Assembly (NCBI RefSeq): GCF_030651995.1
Contig: NZ_JAUSBN010000040.1
Location: 41,438 to 105,437 of the forward strand
DNA length: 64,000 nucleotides
Source of the DNA: Reyranella sp.
GTDB lineage: Bacteria; Pseudomonadota; Alphaproteobacteria; Reyranellales; Reyranellaceae
Direction: 5' to 3'
The notes under the pieces were generated by a model, which did no database searches, had not been told where the DNA came from, and saw only the letters and a list, made by a program, of their open reading frames with translations. This document shows positions 28,737-37,644 of the stretch, piece after piece (position 1 is the first letter of the stretch; every line of letters begins with the position of its first letter). A program made the translations under genes and the position numbers.

Positions 28737-29774
28737 CTACTGCCGGGTGGTCGGCGGCGCCTGTGGCGCCGGCGCTTGCGGCTGCGTCTGGGATTCCGCC
28801 CGCTCGCGCTGGATCTGGCGCCAGCGCTCGACGTTGCGATTGTGCTCGGGCAACGTCAGCGCAAAGGCGTGGCCGCCCTGTCCGTCGGCCACGAAGAAGA
28901 GCGACCGGTCGCGCGCCGGGTTGGTCGCCGCGACGATCGAAGCACGTCCGGGATTGCAGATCGGCCCGCGCGGCAGGCCCGCGATCACATAGGTGTTGAA
29001 CGGGGTGTTCGATTGCAGGTCGGCCCGCGTCAGATCGCGACCGATGGGCGCTTTGCCCTCGGTCAGACCGTAGATCGTGGTGGTATCGCTCTCGAGTTTC
29101 ATGCGACGGCGCAGCCGGTTGATGAACACCGCGGCCACCCGGGTGCGTTCGGACGGCACCGCCGTCTCCTTCTCGATCATCGACGCCAGGATGAGCGCCT
29201 CGCGCTTGTTGGCGAGCGGCAGCCCGGCGGCGCGCTTGCGCCACGCCTCGTCGAGCGTCTTGTCCATTGCCTCCTTCATGCGCAGGAGCAGCCCGTCGCG
29301 AGTGTCGTCGCGCGAATAGAAGTAGGTTTCCGGCAGGAGATCGCCCTCCTTCACGTCGAGCGTGATGTCACCCGTCAACGCTTCGGTCTTCCGGACAAGT
29401 TCCAGCACTTCGGGCGTCGTCATGCCCTCGGGAATCGTGAGGCGACGCTGCACGACCTTCCCCGACTGCAGAAGCTCCACGAGCGCGTGCATCGAGGTAT
29501 GGGCCGGCACCTCGTACTCGCCCGCCTTGATGGGCTTGGGCGAGGGATCGATCATCAGGGCCAGGCGGAACAGGCGAGGATGGGCGATGACACCCTCCTC
29601 CTGCAGAAGCTTGGACATGGTGGCCGGACCCGCGCCGCGCGGGATTACGATGTTCTTGGTCCGCTCAAGCGGCCCCTGGGCCGTGAGGATGGCATGACCG
29701 ACATAGATCGAACCGCCCATCAGGGTGACGAACAGGGCGATGAAGAAGAGAACCCAGCGGAAGTAGCTGAGCAT
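28737..29774 (-). CDS. mltG: Endolytic transglycosylase MltG
   Basis: 345-residue inner-membrane lytic transglycosylase that cuts nascent glycan strands and terminates their growth. One N-terminal transmembrane helix (WVLFFIALFVTLMGGSIYVG), a LysM-like region with GEYEVPAHTSMHALVELL, and the YceG catalytic domain with the active-site Glu in ILASMIEKET, then ESDTTTIYGL and GLPRGPICNPG. A Pro/Gln/Ala tail ends the protein. It lies 22 bases after fabF, a common fabF-mltG pairing. Confidence 0.95.
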   Translation of the reverse strand: MLSYFRWVLFFIALFVTLMGGSIYVGHAILTAQGPLERTKNIVIPRGAGPATMSKLLQEEGVIAHPRLFRLALMIDPSPKPIKAGEYEVPAHTSMHALVELLQSGKVVQRRLTIPEGMTTPEVLELVRKTEALTGDITLDVKEGDLLPETYFYSRDDTRDGLLLRMKEAMDKTLDEAWRKRAAGLPLANKREALILASMIEKETAVPSERTRVAAVFINRLRRRMKLESDTTTIYGLTEGKAPIGRDLTRADLQSNTPFNTYVIAGLPRGPICNPGRASIVAATNPARDRSLFFVADGQGGHAFALTLPEHNRNVERWRQIQRERAESQTQPQAPAPQAPPTTRQ

Positions 29775-29796
29775 GACTCAGCTCCTCAGAAAGATA

Positions 29797-31053
29797 TCAG
29801 ACGGGTCCGACGATCAGGGACGCGTTGGTGCCGCCAAAGCCGAACGAGTTGCTCAACGCGTGGCGGACCTTGCGCTGCTTGGCCTGCTTCGGAACGAGAT
29901 CGATGTCGCAGCCCTCGTCCGGCTCGTCGAGATTGAGAGTCGGCGGAACGGCCTGATCGATCAGCGACTTGATCGCATAGATGGCCTCGATCGCACCGGC
30001 AGCCCCCAGCAAATGGCCGGTCGCCGACTTGGTCGACGACATCGACAGACTGTAGACATCCTGACCGAAGGTGCGCTTCACGGCGCCGAGCTCGATCACG
30101 TCGGCCATCGTCGACGTGCCGTGCGCATTCACATAGTCGATCTGGTCCGTACCCAGATTGGCGCGCTTGAGCGCCGCCTTCATGGCGCGCATGGCACCGT
30201 CGCCGTCCTCGGACGGAGCCGTGATGTGATAGGCGTCACCCGACAGGCCATAGCCCAGAATCTCGGCATAGATCTTGGCGCCGCGCTTCCGGGCGTGCTC
30301 GTATTCTTCAAGCACGAGGCAGCCGGCACCCTCGCCCATGACGAAGCCGTCGCGCCGCTTGTCCCAGGGACGCGAGGCCTGTGTCGGCGTATCGTTGAAG
30401 TCGGTCGACAGCGCCTTGCAGGCATTGAAGCCCGCGATGCCGATCCGGCAGATCGCGGCTTCGGCGCCGCCGGCGACCATGACGTCGGCGTCCTCGTACT
30501 GGATCAGCCGGGCCGCATCGCCGATCGCGTGTGCGCCCGTGGCGCAGGCGGTGACGACGGCGTGATTCGGTCCCTTGAAGCCGTACTTGATCGAGACCTG
30601 TCCCGAGACGAGGTTGATCAGCGCCGACGGTATGAAGAACGGGCTGACACGGCGAGGTCCCCGCTCCTTCAGAATCAGCGACGTCTCGTAGATCGTCTGG
30701 AGGCCGCCGATGCCGGAGCCGATCATGACGCCGGTCCGGTTGAGACCCTCCTCGTCCTGCGGCATCCACCCGGAATCCTCGACCGCCTGCTGGGCGGCCG
30801 CGATTCCGAAGATGATGAACTTGTCGAGCTTCCGCTGCTCCTTGGGCGCAAGGTAGTCGTCCACGTTGAAGTGGCCGTTTGCCTTGTCGCCCTGGGGCAC
30901 CTCGCCCGCGATCTTGGTCGCGAGGTCCGAAGTGTCGAAAGCCTGGATCGACCGGATGCCGGACTCGGCCGCCATCAGGCGGCGCCAGTTCGTGTCGACG
31001 CCGTCACCCAACGGCGTCACCATACCCATGCCGGTTACGACAACACGCCTCAT
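29797..31053 (-). CDS. fabF: Beta-ketoacyl-ACP synthase II
   Basis: 418-residue condensing enzyme of fatty acid elongation. The catalytic Cys is in VTACATGAHAIGDA near residue 165; the two active-site His are in NAHGTSTMAD and in SATGHLLGAAG, and the C terminus has SNSFGFGGTNASL. The ATG at 31053 (MRRVVVTGMGMVTPLG) matches the family; upstream in-frame codons reach into the acpP gap. It lies 34 bases after acpP. Confidence 0.97.
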   Translation of the reverse strand: MRRVVVTGMGMVTPLGDGVDTNWRRLMAAESGIRSIQAFDTSDLATKIAGEVPQGDKANGHFNVDDYLAPKEQRKLDKFIIFGIAAAQQAVEDSGWMPQDEEGLNRTGVMIGSGIGGLQTIYETSLILKERGPRRVSPFFIPSALINLVSGQVSIKYGFKGPNHAVVTACATGAHAIGDAARLIQYEDADVMVAGGAEAAICRIGIAGFNACKALSTDFNDTPTQASRPWDKRRDGFVMGEGAGCLVLEEYEHARKRGAKIYAEILGYGLSGDAYHITAPSEDGDGAMRAMKAALKRANLGTDQIDYVNAHGTSTMADVIELGAVKRTFGQDVYSLSMSSTKSATGHLLGAAGAIEAIYAIKSLIDQAVPPTLNLDEPDEGCDIDLVPKQAKQRKVRHALSNSFGFGGTNASLIVGPV

Positions 31054-31087
31054 CGTCCGCCCTTCCTCGTCCAGGAACCGGTGAGGG

Positions 31088-31327
31088 TCAGGACTTCGCG
31101 GTGCCCTTGATGAAGCCGATGGCGTCGCCGACGGTCTGGATCTTCTCCGCTGCATCGTCGGGAATCTCGATGCCGAACTCTTCCTCGAACGCCATCACCA
31201 GCTCGACCGTGTCGAGGCTGTCCGCGCCCAGATCGTCAATGAACTTGGCCTCTTCCTTGACCTGCGCGGCCTCGACGCCGAGATGCTCGACGACGATCTT
31301 CTTAACGCGCTCGGCAATATCGCTCAT
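31088..31327 (-). CDS. acpP: Acyl carrier protein
   Basis: 79-residue acidic carrier that holds growing acyl chains on 4'-phosphopantetheine. The attachment serine is in [10 protein letters not shown] near residue 37, within the typical four-helix pattern, with many Glu and Asp. The ribosome site AAGGA precedes the ATG at 31327. It sits between fabG and fabF. A 134-base gap separates it from fabG and probably carries its own promoter. Confidence 0.97.
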   Translation of the reverse strand: MSDIAERVKKIVVEHLGVEAAQVKEEAKFIDDLGADSLDTVELVMAFEEEFGIEIPDDAAEKIQTVGDAIGFIKGTAKS

Positions 31328-31438
31328 TGTCTTATCCTTCCCGTGTATCCAACAAATTCCGGTCGCCAGGGGGTTGGCGAATGCCGGGCTCTTAACATAG
31401 CTCCCGTGCCATTGGCTAGGTCCGAAAAGCCCACAGAA

Positions 31439-31458
31439 TCAGGCACTTGTAGGCCTGA
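31439..31458 (-). terminator. Hairpin in the fabG-acpP gap
   Basis: On the minus strand, GCCTGA and TCAGGC arms (31453-31458 / 31439-31444) pair around an 8-base loop; with one mismatch the stem extends to 9 positions. It directly follows the fabG stop, and a TTTT run occurs within 15 bases. It may be a partial terminator or 3'-end stabiliser that lets acpP be expressed at a different level. Confidence 0.4.
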
Positions 31459-31461
31459 GTC

Positions 31462-32202
31462 TCAGATCATGGCCATCCCGCCGTTGATGTGCAGCGTCTG
31501 ACCTGTGACGTAGGCGGCCTCGTCGCTGGCGAGATAGACCACGCCGGCCGCAATCTCTTCGGGCGTACCCAGCCGGTCGGCAGGAACACGCCCCAGAATG
31601 GCTTTTTTCTGGTCGTCGGTCAGCACGTCGGTCATCGGCGTGGCGATGAAGCCGGGTGCCAGGCAGTTCACGGTGATGCCCCGCGACGCCAGCTCCTGTG
31701 CCAGCGACTTCGACATCCCGATCAGGCCGGCCTTGGCGGCTGCATAGTTGGCCTGGCCCGGATTGCCGGTGACGCCCACGATCGAGGTGATGTTGATGAC
31801 CCGGCCGAAGCGCCGCTTCATCATTCCGCGCATCGTCGCGCGGGTCAGGCGAAAGGTCCCGGTCAGGTTGACCTGCAGGACCTTCTCCCATTCCTCGTCC
31901 TTCATGCGCATCGAGATGTTGTCGCGCGTGATGCCTGCATTGTTCACGAGGATGTCGAGCTTGCCGCCCATCGCGGCTTCCGCCTCCTTCGCGAGCCGCT
32001 CGATGTCGGCCGGATCGTCCATCCTGGCGGCGACGACGTGCGCTCGTTCGCCGAGCGAGGCCTTGAGCCCTTCCAGCGCCTCGGCGCGGGTGCCTGACAG
32101 GGTGACGGTCGCGCCCTGCTTGTGCAGCGCACGCGCGATCGCGCCGCCGATGCCACCGGACGCACCGGTCACGAGAGCTGCCTTGCCGGTCAGATCGAAC
32201 AT
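31462..32202 (-). CDS. fabG: 3-oxoacyl-ACP reductase
   Basis: 246-residue short-chain dehydrogenase reducing beta-ketoacyl-ACP with NADPH. It shows TGASGGIGGAIARAL at the N terminus, the NNAG motif in LVNNAGITRDN, the catalytic Ser in TSIVGVTGN, the YAAAK catalytic pair at about residue 153, and PGFIATPMTD. It starts 12 bases after fabD. Context with fabD, acpP and fabF fixes the assignment among the many SDRs. Confidence 0.96.
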   Translation of the reverse strand: MFDLTGKAALVTGASGGIGGAIARALHKQGATVTLSGTRAEALEGLKASLGERAHVVAARMDDPADIERLAKEAEAAMGGKLDILVNNAGITRDNISMRMKDEEWEKVLQVNLTGTFRLTRATMRGMMKRRFGRVINITSIVGVTGNPGQANYAAAKAGLIGMSKSLAQELASRGITVNCLAPGFIATPMTDVLTDDQKKAILGRVPADRLGTPEEIAAGVVYLASDEAAYVTGQTLHINGGMAMI

Positions 32203-32214
32203 GGCATTCTCTCC

Positions 32215-33156
32215 TTATGCCGTCTTCAGGAAGGCTTCGATGTCAGAAGGCGTGTTCAGTGCCAGGCCGGTCATGTCCTTGTCGATACGCTTGACGAGAC
32301 CCGACAGGACCTTGCCGGTGCCGCACTCGACCAGCGCGTCGACGCCCTTGGTTTTCATATACTCCACGCTCTCGCGCCAACGAACGAGGCCGGTCACCTG
32401 TTCCACCAGCCGCTGCTTGATGGAATCAGGGTCGCTGAGCTCGGAGGCCAGCACGTTGGAAACGAGCGGCACGCGCGGCGGCATCAACACCACCTCCTCC
32501 AGCGCGACCTTCATCGCATCGGCGGCAGGCTGCATCAGCGGGCAATGGAAGGGTGCGCTCACCGGCAGCATCATGCCGCGCTTGCACCCCCGGGACTTGG
32601 CGGCCTCGATGGCCCGCTCGACCGCTTCCTTGTGGCCACTGACGACGATCTGGCCGCCGCCATTGTCGTTTGCGACCGCGACCACCTCTCCCTGGGCCGC
32701 TTCCTTACAGGCTTCCTGGGCGGCCTCCAGCTCGATCCCGAGCAGGGCCGCCATGGCGCCGACGCCGACCGGCACGGCCTTCTGCATCGACTGCCCCCGC
32801 AGCTTCAGGAGGCGCGCGGCATCCGGGAGCTTGAGAGCGCCGGCCGCGGCAAGCGCGGAATACTCGCCGAGCGAGTGGCCCGCGACATAGGCGGCGAGCG
32901 ACGACAGCGGCTTGCCCCCGTCCGTCTCCAGAATCCGGGCGACTGCGACGCTGACGGCCATGAGGGCGGGCTGGGCGTTCTCGGTCAGGACGAGGTCGCT
33001 CTCCGGCCCTTCCCGCATCAATTTCGAGAGATTCTGCTTCAGCGCCTCGTCGACTTCGCCGAAGACCTCCCGGGCGGTGGCAAAGGCGCCGGCGAGGTCG
33101 CCGCCCATGCCAACGGCCTGCGATCCCTGTCCCGGAAAGACAAAAGCCCGACTCAT
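32215..33156 (-). CDS. fabD: Malonyl-CoA-ACP transacylase
   Basis: 313-residue transferase that loads malonyl groups onto ACP. The FPGQGSQAVGMG N terminus, the nucleophile motif GHSLGEYSALAAAG near residue 93, and the VSAPFHCPLM His segment near 200 are present. It is the first gene of the fab cluster and is divergent from rpsF across 237 bases. Confidence 0.97.
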   Translation of the reverse strand: MSRAFVFPGQGSQAVGMGGDLAGAFATAREVFGEVDEALKQNLSKLMREGPESDLVLTENAQPALMAVSVAVARILETDGGKPLSSLAAYVAGHSLGEYSALAAAGALKLPDAARLLKLRGQSMQKAVPVGVGAMAALLGIELEAAQEACKEAAQGEVVAVANDNGGGQIVVSGHKEAVERAIEAAKSRGCKRGMMLPVSAPFHCPLMQPAADAMKVALEEVVLMPPRVPLVSNVLASELSDPDSIKQRLVEQVTGLVRWRESVEYMKTKGVDALVECGTGKVLSGLVKRIDKDMTGLALNTPSDIEAFLKTA

Positions 33157-33236
33157 GCGCGTTTTCCCCTAGATTCGGCTTGAATTGCGGCAGTCATACC
33201 GGCGTAACCAACGCAGTCAAGCCGCGTGGGGAATAC

Positions 33237-33264
33237 TTGCTTTCAGGCCGCTTGCCTGTATAAC
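33237..33264 (+). promoter_or_regulatory. Putative rpsF promoter
   Basis: TTGCTT at 33237-33242, 16 bases, then TATAAC at 33259-33264. Transcription would begin near 33271, leaving about 120 bases of leader before rpsF. Confidence 0.5.
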
Positions 33265-33330
33265 CGCCCCTCTTCGGGGCCTCAGTCGACCCCGATCTCC
33301 TTGCCGCCCCGGCGCATTCCGCGATGGGAC

Positions 33331-33375
33331 GGCTAGATCCGACCGGTTCCTCGGAACTCCGGGTCGCTAACAGCC
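33331..33375 (+). promoter_or_regulatory. S6:S18-binding leader motif upstream of rpsF
   Basis: An outer helix pairs GGCTAG (33331-33336) with CTA (33367-33369) and GCC (33373-33375). Within it CGACC (33340-33344) pairs with GGTCG (33362-33366), then an asymmetric loop with one 5' base and TCCG on the 3' side (CCG at 33359-33361), then GTTC/GAAC closed by a CTCG loop. A bulged CCG in this setting is the hallmark of the published S6:S18 autoregulatory leader, which mimics the 16S rRNA site. It ends 18 bases before the rpsF ATG. Confidence 0.68.
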
Positions 33376-33393
33376 ATAAGGAGCCGAATCTAC

Positions 33394-33849
33394 ATGGCAC
33401 TCTACGAGAATGTCTTCATTGCGCGTCAGGACGTTGCGACGACGCAGGTGGAGGCCCTGACCACCCAGTTCGCCGAACTGGTCACCAGCCTGGGCGGCAC
33501 CGTCTCCAAGAAGGAGTACTGGGGCCTGCGTTCGCTGACCTACCGCATCAAGAAGAACCGCAAGGGTCACTACACGCTGCTCAACATCGACGCCCCGTCG
33601 GCGGCGGTGAAGGAGCTTGAGCGCACGATGTCGATCAACGAAGACATCATTCGCTACATGACCGTGCGCGTCGACGAGCTCGAGGAAGTGCCGTCGGCCA
33701 TCATGGTCCGCAGCGCCGAGAAGTCCGACCGTCCGGGCGGCGATCGTGGCGACCGTTGGGGCGATCGCCCGCCGCGTCGCGAGCGTCCGCGCTTCGGCGA
33801 CGAAGGCGTTGCCGCTCCGTTGGTTGCTGACACGGGAGAAGAAGCATGA
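33394..33849 (+). CDS. rpsF: 30S ribosomal protein S6
   Basis: 151-residue small-subunit protein. The N terminus [15 protein letters not shown] and the [11 protein letters not shown] segment are characteristic. The C-terminal tail beyond about residue 105 is longer than in E. coli and rich in Arg, Asp and Gly ([19 protein letters not shown]), as in many alphaproteobacteria. It overlaps rpsR by 4 bases (ATGA). S6 and S18 bind the platform of the 30S as a pair and probably repress their own mRNA through the leader upstream. Confidence 0.97.
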   Translation: MALYENVFIARQDVATTQVEALTTQFAELVTSLGGTVSKKEYWGLRSLTYRIKKNRKGHYTLLNIDAPSAAVKELERTMSINEDIIRYMTVRVDELEEVPSAIMVRSAEKSDRPGGDRGDRWGDRPPRRERPRFGDEGVAAPLVADTGEEA

Positions 33850-34079
33850 GCGCCCAGCGTCGTCCATTCACCCGCCGCCGCAAGAGCTGCCCGTTCTCCG
33901 GCGCCAACGCTCCGAAGATCGACTACAAGGACGTTCGCCTCCTGCAGCGCTTCATTTCCGAACGCGGCAAGATCGTTCCGAGCCGCATTTCCGCAGTCTC
34001 GTCCAAGAAGCAGCGCGAACTCGCCCAGGCGATCAAGCGAGCGCGTTTCCTGGCGCTCCTGCCCTACCTCATCGCCTAG
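33846..34079 (+). CDS. rpsR: 30S ribosomal protein S18
   Basis: 77-residue basic protein with the signature [34 protein letters not shown] and [11 protein letters not shown]. The start codon overlaps the rpsF stop, ensuring equal synthesis of the S6-S18 pair. One Cys remains near residue 18. Confidence 0.97.
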   Translation: MSAQRRPFTRRRKSCPFSGANAPKIDYKDVRLLQRFISERGKIVPSRISAVSSKKQRELAQAIKRARFLALLPYLIA

Positions 34080-34094
34080 TCGGGAGACGAAATC

Positions 34095-34742
34095 ATGCCG
34101 ATGAACGTCATCCTGCTTGAGCGCGTGCCGAAGCTCGGCCAGATGGGCGACGTTGTGAAGGTGAAGCCCGGCTTCGCCCGCAACTTCCTCCTGCCGCAGA
34201 AGAAGGCGCTGCGCGCAACCAAGGACAACATCACCTACTTCGAATCGCAGCGTAAGGTCCTGGAGGCGCAGAATCTCGAGCGCCGCCAGGAAGCCGAAGC
34301 GGTCGGCACCAAGATGAGCGACCTCAAGGTCACCATCATCCGCCAGGCCTCCGAGGCGCTGCAGCTCTACGGTTCGGTCACCTCGCGCGACATCGCCGAC
34401 GGCGCCGGCGCGCAGGGCGTGAAGATCGAGCGCAGCCAGGTCGAACTGGACAAGCCGATCAAGGCGCTGGGCGAGCACAAGATCAAGATCCACCTCCATC
34501 CGGAAGTCGTGGTCGAGATCTCCGTGTTGGTCGCCCGTTCTGCCGAGGAAGCCGAATTCCTCGCCAAGGGCGGCAGGCTGGTCGCGGAGACCGAGCGTGC
34601 GGCCCTGGAAGCCGCGGAAGCAGCTCAGCGCGCAGCCGACCAGGCCGCCGCACTGTTCGAGGCCAAGTCGGCCGAGGCTGCCGAGGGCGAAGGCGAGACC
34701 GCCGAGGCTGCGGCCGAGGAAACGCCGGCCGACCAGAAGTAA
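34095..34742 (+). CDS. rplI: 50S ribosomal protein L9
   Basis: 215-residue protein. The N-terminal domain ([33 protein letters not shown]), long connecting helix and C-terminal domain ([15 protein letters not shown]) are all present. After about residue 150 there is a 60-residue Ala/Glu-rich helical extension ([17 protein letters not shown]), a feature of alphaproteobacterial L9. It lies 15 bases after rpsR and ends the operon. Confidence 0.96.
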   Translation: MPMNVILLERVPKLGQMGDVVKVKPGFARNFLLPQKKALRATKDNITYFESQRKVLEAQNLERRQEAEAVGTKMSDLKVTIIRQASEALQLYGSVTSRDIADGAGAQGVKIERSQVELDKPIKALGEHKIKIHLHPEVVVEISVLVARSAEEAEFLAKGGRLVAETERAALEAAEAAQRAADQAAALFEAKSAEAAEGEGETAEAAAEETPADQK

Positions 34743-34775
34743 ATCGCGTGCCGACAGGCACTGCGCAGCTCTTCG

Positions 34776-34815
34776 AACGCATGTCATCGCACCGCGATGG
34801 CATGCGTTTTCTTTT
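34776..34815 (+). terminator. Intrinsic terminator of the rpsF-rpsR-rplI operon
   Basis: A 15-bp stem: AACGCATGTCATCGC at 34776-34790 pairs with 34794-34808 (one G-T pair, loop ACC), followed by TTCTTTT. It is the strongest terminator in the window. The T-run ends only 9 bases before the ATG of the iron permease gene. Confidence 0.93.
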
Positions 34816-34824
34816 GGTGCATCG

Positions 34825-36462
34825 ATGATCTGGCGTTTGGGCGCCCTCGCTGTGGCGGCTGTCGTCGCGCTGCCCCTGCTCGGAATCGCGTCCAGCCTGT
34901 TCAGCGACCAGGGTGAACTCTGGCGTCACCTCGCTGAAACACAACTCCGCGACATCGCGGGCAACACCATCGTCCTGCTGATCGGCGTCGGGCTCGGCAC
35001 CGTCGTGATCGGCACGGGCACGGCCTGGCTCGTGACGATGTGCCGGTTTCCCGGAAGCCGGATGCTGCAATGGGCGTTGCTGTTGCCGCTCGTCATGCCG
35101 ACCTACATCATCGGCTATGCCTATGCCGACCTGCTGACCTTCGCCGGCCCTCTCCAGTCGGCGCTGCGCGCCGCCATGGGGTGGAGCCGTGGCGACTACT
35201 GGTTTCCCAACTTCGGATCATCCCAGGGCGTCGCCCTTCTCTTCACGCTGGTCCTCTACCCCTACGTCTATCTGGCTGCGCGCGCGGCGTTCCTTGCCCA
35301 GTCACAGTCGCTGCTCGAGGCGAGCCGCATCCTCGGCAACGGGCCGTGGCGCACCTTCCTGCGCATCGGCCTGCCGCTGGCCCGACCCGCCATCGCCGCA
35401 GGCGCGGCCCTCGCCCTGCTGGAGACCCTCGCCGACTTCGGCACCGTCCAGTATTACGGCATCCACACCTTCACCACCGCGATCTACCGGACCTGGTACG
35501 GCATGGGAAACCGCGAGGGTGCCGCTCAGCTCTCCATGGTCCTCATCCTGATCGCGATCGCCCTCGTCGCGGTGGAGTTTCGGTCGCGCGGACGGGCGCG
35601 GTTCACGATCGCTTCGAACCTGCGCTACGTCGCCGAGCCGGTGCAGCTTCCCCTGATCGCGGGCCTCGCCGCGCTGGCCGCCTGCGCCCTGCCGATCCTG
35701 CTCGGCTTCGTCGTGCCGACGGCGCACCTCGCGCAGTTGGCTTTGTCGTCCGGAGTGCTGGTGACCGACCGGCAATTCATCGGCGATGCCCTGAACAGCC
35801 TGCTCCTGGCGACGGTGGCGGCAGCGATCATCGTCGGTCTTGCCGTATTCCTGAGCTACGCTGGACGGCTTGTCCGCCGCCGGTTTCTCCACCGCACCAT
35901 CGCCTTCGCGTCGCTCGGCTACGCCATCCCCGGCGCCGTCATTGCCGTCGGCGTGCTGCTGCCGCTGGCGTTCGCCGATCGCGGCCTCGACCTGCTCTCG
36001 CGGCAGGTGCTCGGCGTTCCGACCGGCCTGCTGCTGAGCGGCACCGCCTTCGCCCTGGTCATCGCCTATACGGTTCGCTTCCTCGCCGTCGGCATGGCCA
36101 ACGTCGCGCCCGGACTTGCCGCGATCGATCCAGCCATGGACGCCAGCGCGCGGATCCTCGGGGCCCGGCCACGCGAAGTCCTGTGGCGCATCCACCTGCC
36201 CATGCTGCGGGCACCGGCCCTGACGGCCGGCATCGTCGCATTCGTCGAGGTCCTGAAGGAGCTGCCGGCAACCCTGCTGATTCGGCCCTTCAACTTCGAC
36301 ACGCTGGCCATCGGGGTTTACCGTTTCGCATCCGACGAGCGCCTCGCCCAGGCGGCCGTCGGATCGATCCTCATTGTCACCGTGTCGCTTGCGCCGGTGA
36401 TCCTCCTGAGCCGCACTGTGGCGGCGTCGGGACGGCCTACTTCCAGCCGGCCCGGTCCATGA
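34825..36462 (+). CDS. Ferric iron ABC transporter permease (FbpB type)
   Basis: 545-residue fused permease with two BPD_transp_1 halves and about 12 transmembrane helices. Each half has the EAA-type loop: LEASRILGNGPWRTFLRIGLP near residue 170-190 and MDASARILGARPREVLWRIHLP near 440-460. This two-in-one architecture is typical of FbpB/FutB iron permeases. No Shine-Dalgarno is visible and the start lies 9 bases after the rplI terminator, so how it is transcribed is unclear. It converges on the binding-protein gene with a 26-base overlap. No ATPase subunit gene is adjacent. Confidence 0.88.
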   Translation: MIWRLGALAVAAVVALPLLGIASSLFSDQGELWRHLAETQLRDIAGNTIVLLIGVGLGTVVIGTGTAWLVTMCRFPGSRMLQWALLLPLVMPTYIIGYAYADLLTFAGPLQSALRAAMGWSRGDYWFPNFGSSQGVALLFTLVLYPYVYLAARAAFLAQSQSLLEASRILGNGPWRTFLRIGLPLARPAIAAGAALALLETLADFGTVQYYGIHTFTTAIYRTWYGMGNREGAAQLSMVLILIAIALVAVEFRSRGRARFTIASNLRYVAEPVQLPLIAGLAALAACALPILLGFVVPTAHLAQLALSSGVLVTDRQFIGDALNSLLLATVAAAIIVGLAVFLSYAGRLVRRRFLHRTIAFASLGYAIPGAVIAVGVLLPLAFADRGLDLLSRQVLGVPTGLLLSGTAFALVIAYTVRFLAVGMANVAPGLAAIDPAMDASARILGARPREVLWRIHLPMLRAPALTAGIVAFVEVLKELPATLLIRPFNFDTLAIGVYRFASDERLAQAAVGSILIVTVSLAPVILLSRTVAASGRPTSSRPGP

Positions 36463-37471
36463 TCTTCAGCGCCTCGGCGTTGTTCTGCGCAAAGACGCGG
36501 GCGTTGAGCTGATCTTCCTTGAAGGTGCCGAGCGCCTTTAGCTGCGGCGACAGTTCGACCGAGGCCACGACCGGGTACTCCGAATTGCCGTCGGCGAAGT
36601 ACTTCTGGGCCTGCGGCGAGACCAGGTACTCGAGGAACTTGACCGCCGCCTGCTTATTCGGCGCGTGCTTGGCGATACCACCCGCGCTCAGGTTCACGTG
36701 AGTGCCGCGGTTGGCCTGGTTCGGGAAGATCACGCCCAGTTTGGCGACGACCTCGCGGTCCTCCGGCTTGGCCGAGCGCATCAGGTTGACGAAGTAGTAG
36801 GTGTTCACGACGGCGACGTCGCCCTCGCCGGCTGCGGCGGCCTTGATCTGGTCGGTATCGCCGCCGCGCGGCGGACGCGCCACGTTGGCGGCGACGCCCT
36901 TCGCCCAGGCTTCCGTCTTCTCCGGACCGTTGGCCGCCAGCACTGAGCCGGTGAGCGACTGATTGTAGATGTTGCCCGATGAACGCATCAGCACCTTGCC
37001 CTTCCACTTGGGATCGGCGAGATCCTCGTAGTTCTGTGGGCCGGTGGCAGCCTGCATCTTCTCCTTGTTGAAGACGAAGACTCGGGCACGCTTGGAGAAG
37101 CCGAACCAGGTGTTGTCGGGATCGCGCAGGTGCGGGGGGATGGCCTTGACCAGAACGGCCGAATCGGTCGCCTGCAGCAGCCCCATCTCGCGCGCGCGCT
37201 CGATGCGGCCGGCGTCGACCGTGATGAACACGTCGCACGGGCTCTTGTCGCCTTCGGTGCGAAGACGCTGGATGAGCGGATCGGGCTCGGCGTCGATGCG
37301 GTTGATCTTGATGCCCGTCAGGTCGGCGAAATTGCCGTACAGGGCTTCGTCGGTCTTGTAGTGACGGGCCGAATAGAGATTGAGTGTCCCGCCCTGCGCC
37401 CAGGCCCGTCGGGCGATGAACACACCGGAGCCAAACGCCAGGCCAGTCTTCACGAGCGCACGTCTCTTCAC
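36437..37471 (-). CDS. Ferric iron ABC transporter substrate-binding protein
   Basis: 344-residue periplasmic binding protein of the FbpA/FutA class. The signal peptide begins MKRRALVKTGLAFGSG and ends AWA; the paired Arg hint at Tat export. The mature N terminus GGTLNLYSARHYKTDE and the adjacent tyrosines in VNTYYFVNL near residue 225, iron ligands in the family, are present. The GTG start at 37471 has AGGAAG ahead of it. It is convergent with the permease and divergent from cfa, so it has its own promoter. Confidence 0.92.
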   Translation of the reverse strand: MKRRALVKTGLAFGSGVFIARRAWAQGGTLNLYSARHYKTDEALYGNFADLTGIKINRIDAEPDPLIQRLRTEGDKSPCDVFITVDAGRIERAREMGLLQATDSAVLVKAIPPHLRDPDNTWFGFSKRARVFVFNKEKMQAATGPQNYEDLADPKWKGKVLMRSSGNIYNQSLTGSVLAANGPEKTEAWAKGVAANVARPPRGGDTDQIKAAAAGEGDVAVVNTYYFVNLMRSAKPEDREVVAKLGVIFPNQANRGTHVNLSAGGIAKHAPNKQAAVKFLEYLVSPQAQKYFADGNSEYPVVASVELSPQLKALGTFKEDQLNARVFAQNNAEALKIMDRAGWK

Positions 37472-37644
37472 GTCTTCCTCCGATGCGAGTGAGTATCAAT
37501 TCCCGGATATCACCCGGAGTGCATATTGGCAATCCAAATGCGATTCATTCACACTATCTTCGGGCAATTTCACACATTCATTCCTTTGCGTCGAAAAAGC
37601 GGATGGGACTAACATCATGCCACGACAAATTGGAGTGATCCGTC

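Noticed and set aside
37505..37545. Iron-responsive palindrome between the iron-binding protein gene and cfa
   Set aside because: GCATATTGG and CCAAATGC nearly pair but are off by one base; not convincing as a Fur or Irr site.
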